DNA from: Bacteriovoracaceae bacterium UBA7695
GTDB taxonomy: Bacteria > Bdellovibrionota > Bacteriovoracia > Bacteriovoracales > Bacteriovoracaceae
Assembly (NCBI GenBank): GCA_002482685.1
Contig: DLGL01000015.1
Location: forward strand, 1 to 13,795
DNA length: 13,795 nucleotides
Reading direction: 5' to 3'
Part shown: positions 13,137-13,795 of the stretch, piece by piece
How positions within the stretch are numbered: position 1 is the first letter of the stretch
How the letters are laid out: every line of letters begins with the position of its first letter
Program-made: the position numbers and the translations under genes
Notes under the pieces: model-generated
The model's input: the letters and a program-made list of their open reading frames with translations, nothing else
Told to the model about the DNA's origin: nothing
Databases searched by the model: none

Positions 13137-13297
13137 AGCTTAAAACTGGCATCATACCATGGCTGGACTGTGTGCTGGTAAGAGGCAACCGTTCGGTCTT
13201 GGGCCGGTGATTTCATGTATGCATAGTGAGTTGATGCCGCTACTGCGAACATAAAGAAAAATCCCACAGTACAAATATCGCTGAATTTCCAAGTCAT
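13133..13297 (-). CDS. Small membrane protein (54 aa), convergent with the dehydrogenase gene
   Basis: No family is recognised. The frame starts MTWKFSDI, has one hydrophobic span (about residues 8-22, ICTVGFFFMFAVAAS), and then a polar tail of about 30 residues ending QPWYDASFKL. The ribosome site GGAGGG (13303-13308) lies 5 bases before the ATG and strongly supports translation. The span could be a membrane anchor or a signal peptide cut after AAS or similar; two positively charged residues in the early tail leave topology open. The last four bases overlap the stop of the aldehyde dehydrogenase gene on the other strand, so the two transcripts must overlap at their 3' ends. Confidence 0.65.
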   Translation of the reverse strand: MTWKFSDICTVGFFFMFAVAASTHYAYMKSPAQDRTVASYQHTVQPWYDASFKL

Positions 13298-13407
13298 TGT
13301 GACCCTCCGTGATTGATTGATAGGAGACTTATCGGCTTGGCTTTCAAGAAGTTAATCAGTTTGCGGCCCAAAACAATAAAATTCACAGGTTAGGGGGCTT
13401 TTGCCCA

Positions 13408-13437
13408 TTGCCGGGACTCTCAAGAATGATCTAAAAT
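13408..13437 (+). promoter_or_regulatory. Possible promoter of the secreted protease-like gene
   Basis: TTGCCG (13408-13413) and TAAAAT (13432-13437) are 18 bases apart, and the start of transcription would be near 13444. AATGATC occurs twice with a 10-base period (13425-13441) across the -10, which could mark a regulator site. The -35 is only a partial match. Confidence 0.35.
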
Positions 13438-13472
13438 GATCCTCATTATCCGTTAACTTAAAAGGCACTCTG

Positions 13473-13795
13473 GTGAAGCATCTCGTTGTTCTAATAGGGC
13501 TCATGCTCAGTTTTACCACAACTACTTATGCGCAACTTTTGAAAGAAAAAGTTCTCATTGGTCGTGTGGAGTGGGTCAGTCTTCCTGATTTCAAAATCCG
13601 TCAAAAGGCCCGCATCGATACGGGTGCCAAAACGACTTCCATGCACGCCACTAATATCGAAGAGGTTCAGCAGCGTGGCGAACTTTTTGTGAAGTTTCAA
13701 ACTTTTAATTCAGAAAATAAAGTTGTTGAGCTTGTCAGAAAAGTCGACACCACTCAAAGAGTTTCAAACACCGCAGGTTCTGTTTCTCGTCGTTA
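13473..13795 (+). CDS. Secreted retropepsin-like / 'ATP-dependent zinc protease' family protein, N-terminal part
   Basis: The window shows 107 residues and the gene runs past the end. A signal peptide (VKHLVVLIGLMLSF, cut probably after TTYA, A20) is followed by IGRVEWVSLPDFKIRQKARI and then DTGAKTTSMHA. The D49-T50-G51 triad and the sequence around it are the hallmark of the PF05618 family, called ATP-dependent zinc protease or RimB/RloA-like and folded like an aspartic protease. Many members are cytoplasmic and linked to RimK-type ligases; this one is exported, so its target should be outside the cytoplasm. The start is GTG at 13473: AAAAGG at 13460-13465 is well placed and only this start gives a full signal peptide. 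The catalytic half beyond the DTG loop cannot be judged. Confidence 0.82.
   Translation, partial: MKHLVVLIGLMLSFTTTTYAQLLKEKVLIGRVEWVSLPDFKIRQKARIDTGAKTTSMHATNIEEVQQRGELFVKFQTFNSENKVVELVRKVDTTQRVSNTAGSVSRR

Noticed and set aside
13298..13325. GATTGATTGATAGG short tandem repeat before the 54-residue gene
   Set aside because: Only about two and a half units; too short to call a functional repeat.

Overview
The window is bacterial chromosome: AT-leaning, densely packed, with strong Shine-Dalgarno sites and short intergenic gaps. The mix includes a RapA C-terminus, a GreB factor, a standard LexA, DUF5522-type and other lineage-restricted small proteins, several unrecognised secreted proteins, and an orphan oligopeptide-binding protein. 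It is compatible with a Bdellovibrionota/Bacteriovoracia-like bacterium. That placement is inference from gene style only; no marker gene here settles it. I see no mobile element, tRNA, rRNA or CRISPR array.

Layout. (1) 1-2189, plus strand: a tight run of rapA (3' part), a thioredoxin, a small DUF6952-like protein and a GNAT acetyltransferase, closed by a strong terminator. (2) 2190-2999: about 800 bases without a credible gene. It holds two diverged tandem copies (offset about 324 bases) of a structured non-coding unit; the first ends in a textbook terminator. This is the best candidate here for something undescribed. (3) 3000-4162: a divergent pair with start codons 5 bases apart, one a secreted protein of unknown function and the other a Cys-cluster (DUF5522-like) protein with what looks like a cut-short GNAT tail. 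(4) 4237-5343, minus strand: a 29-residue membrane peptide with a very strong ribosome site, a 66-residue acidic protein, and lexA with a clear sigma70-type promoter and phased CGTA direct repeats as a candidate operator. (5) 5370-8427, minus strand: a radical SAM/SPASM protein, two secreted unknowns, greB and a small membrane protein. The terminator of one secreted gene lies exactly over the start of the radical SAM gene. (6) 8568-13136, plus strand: a small unknown protein, then a translationally coupled set of FAD-dependent amine/amino-acid oxidase, family-5 solute-binding protein and class-3 aldehyde dehydrogenase. (7) 13133-13297, minus strand: a 54-residue membrane protein overlapping the end of the dehydrogenase gene. 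(8) 13473-end, plus strand: the start of a secreted protein of the retropepsin-like 'ATP-dependent zinc protease' family.

How the genes work together. The oxidase, binding protein and aldehyde dehydrogenase read as one catabolic unit: bind a peptide or amine outside, oxidise an amine to an aldehyde, then oxidise the aldehyde to an acid. RapA and GreB both act on stalled RNA polymerase but are in separate operons. LexA would govern a DNA-damage response, and its own promoter carries the only strongly convincing operator architecture in the window.
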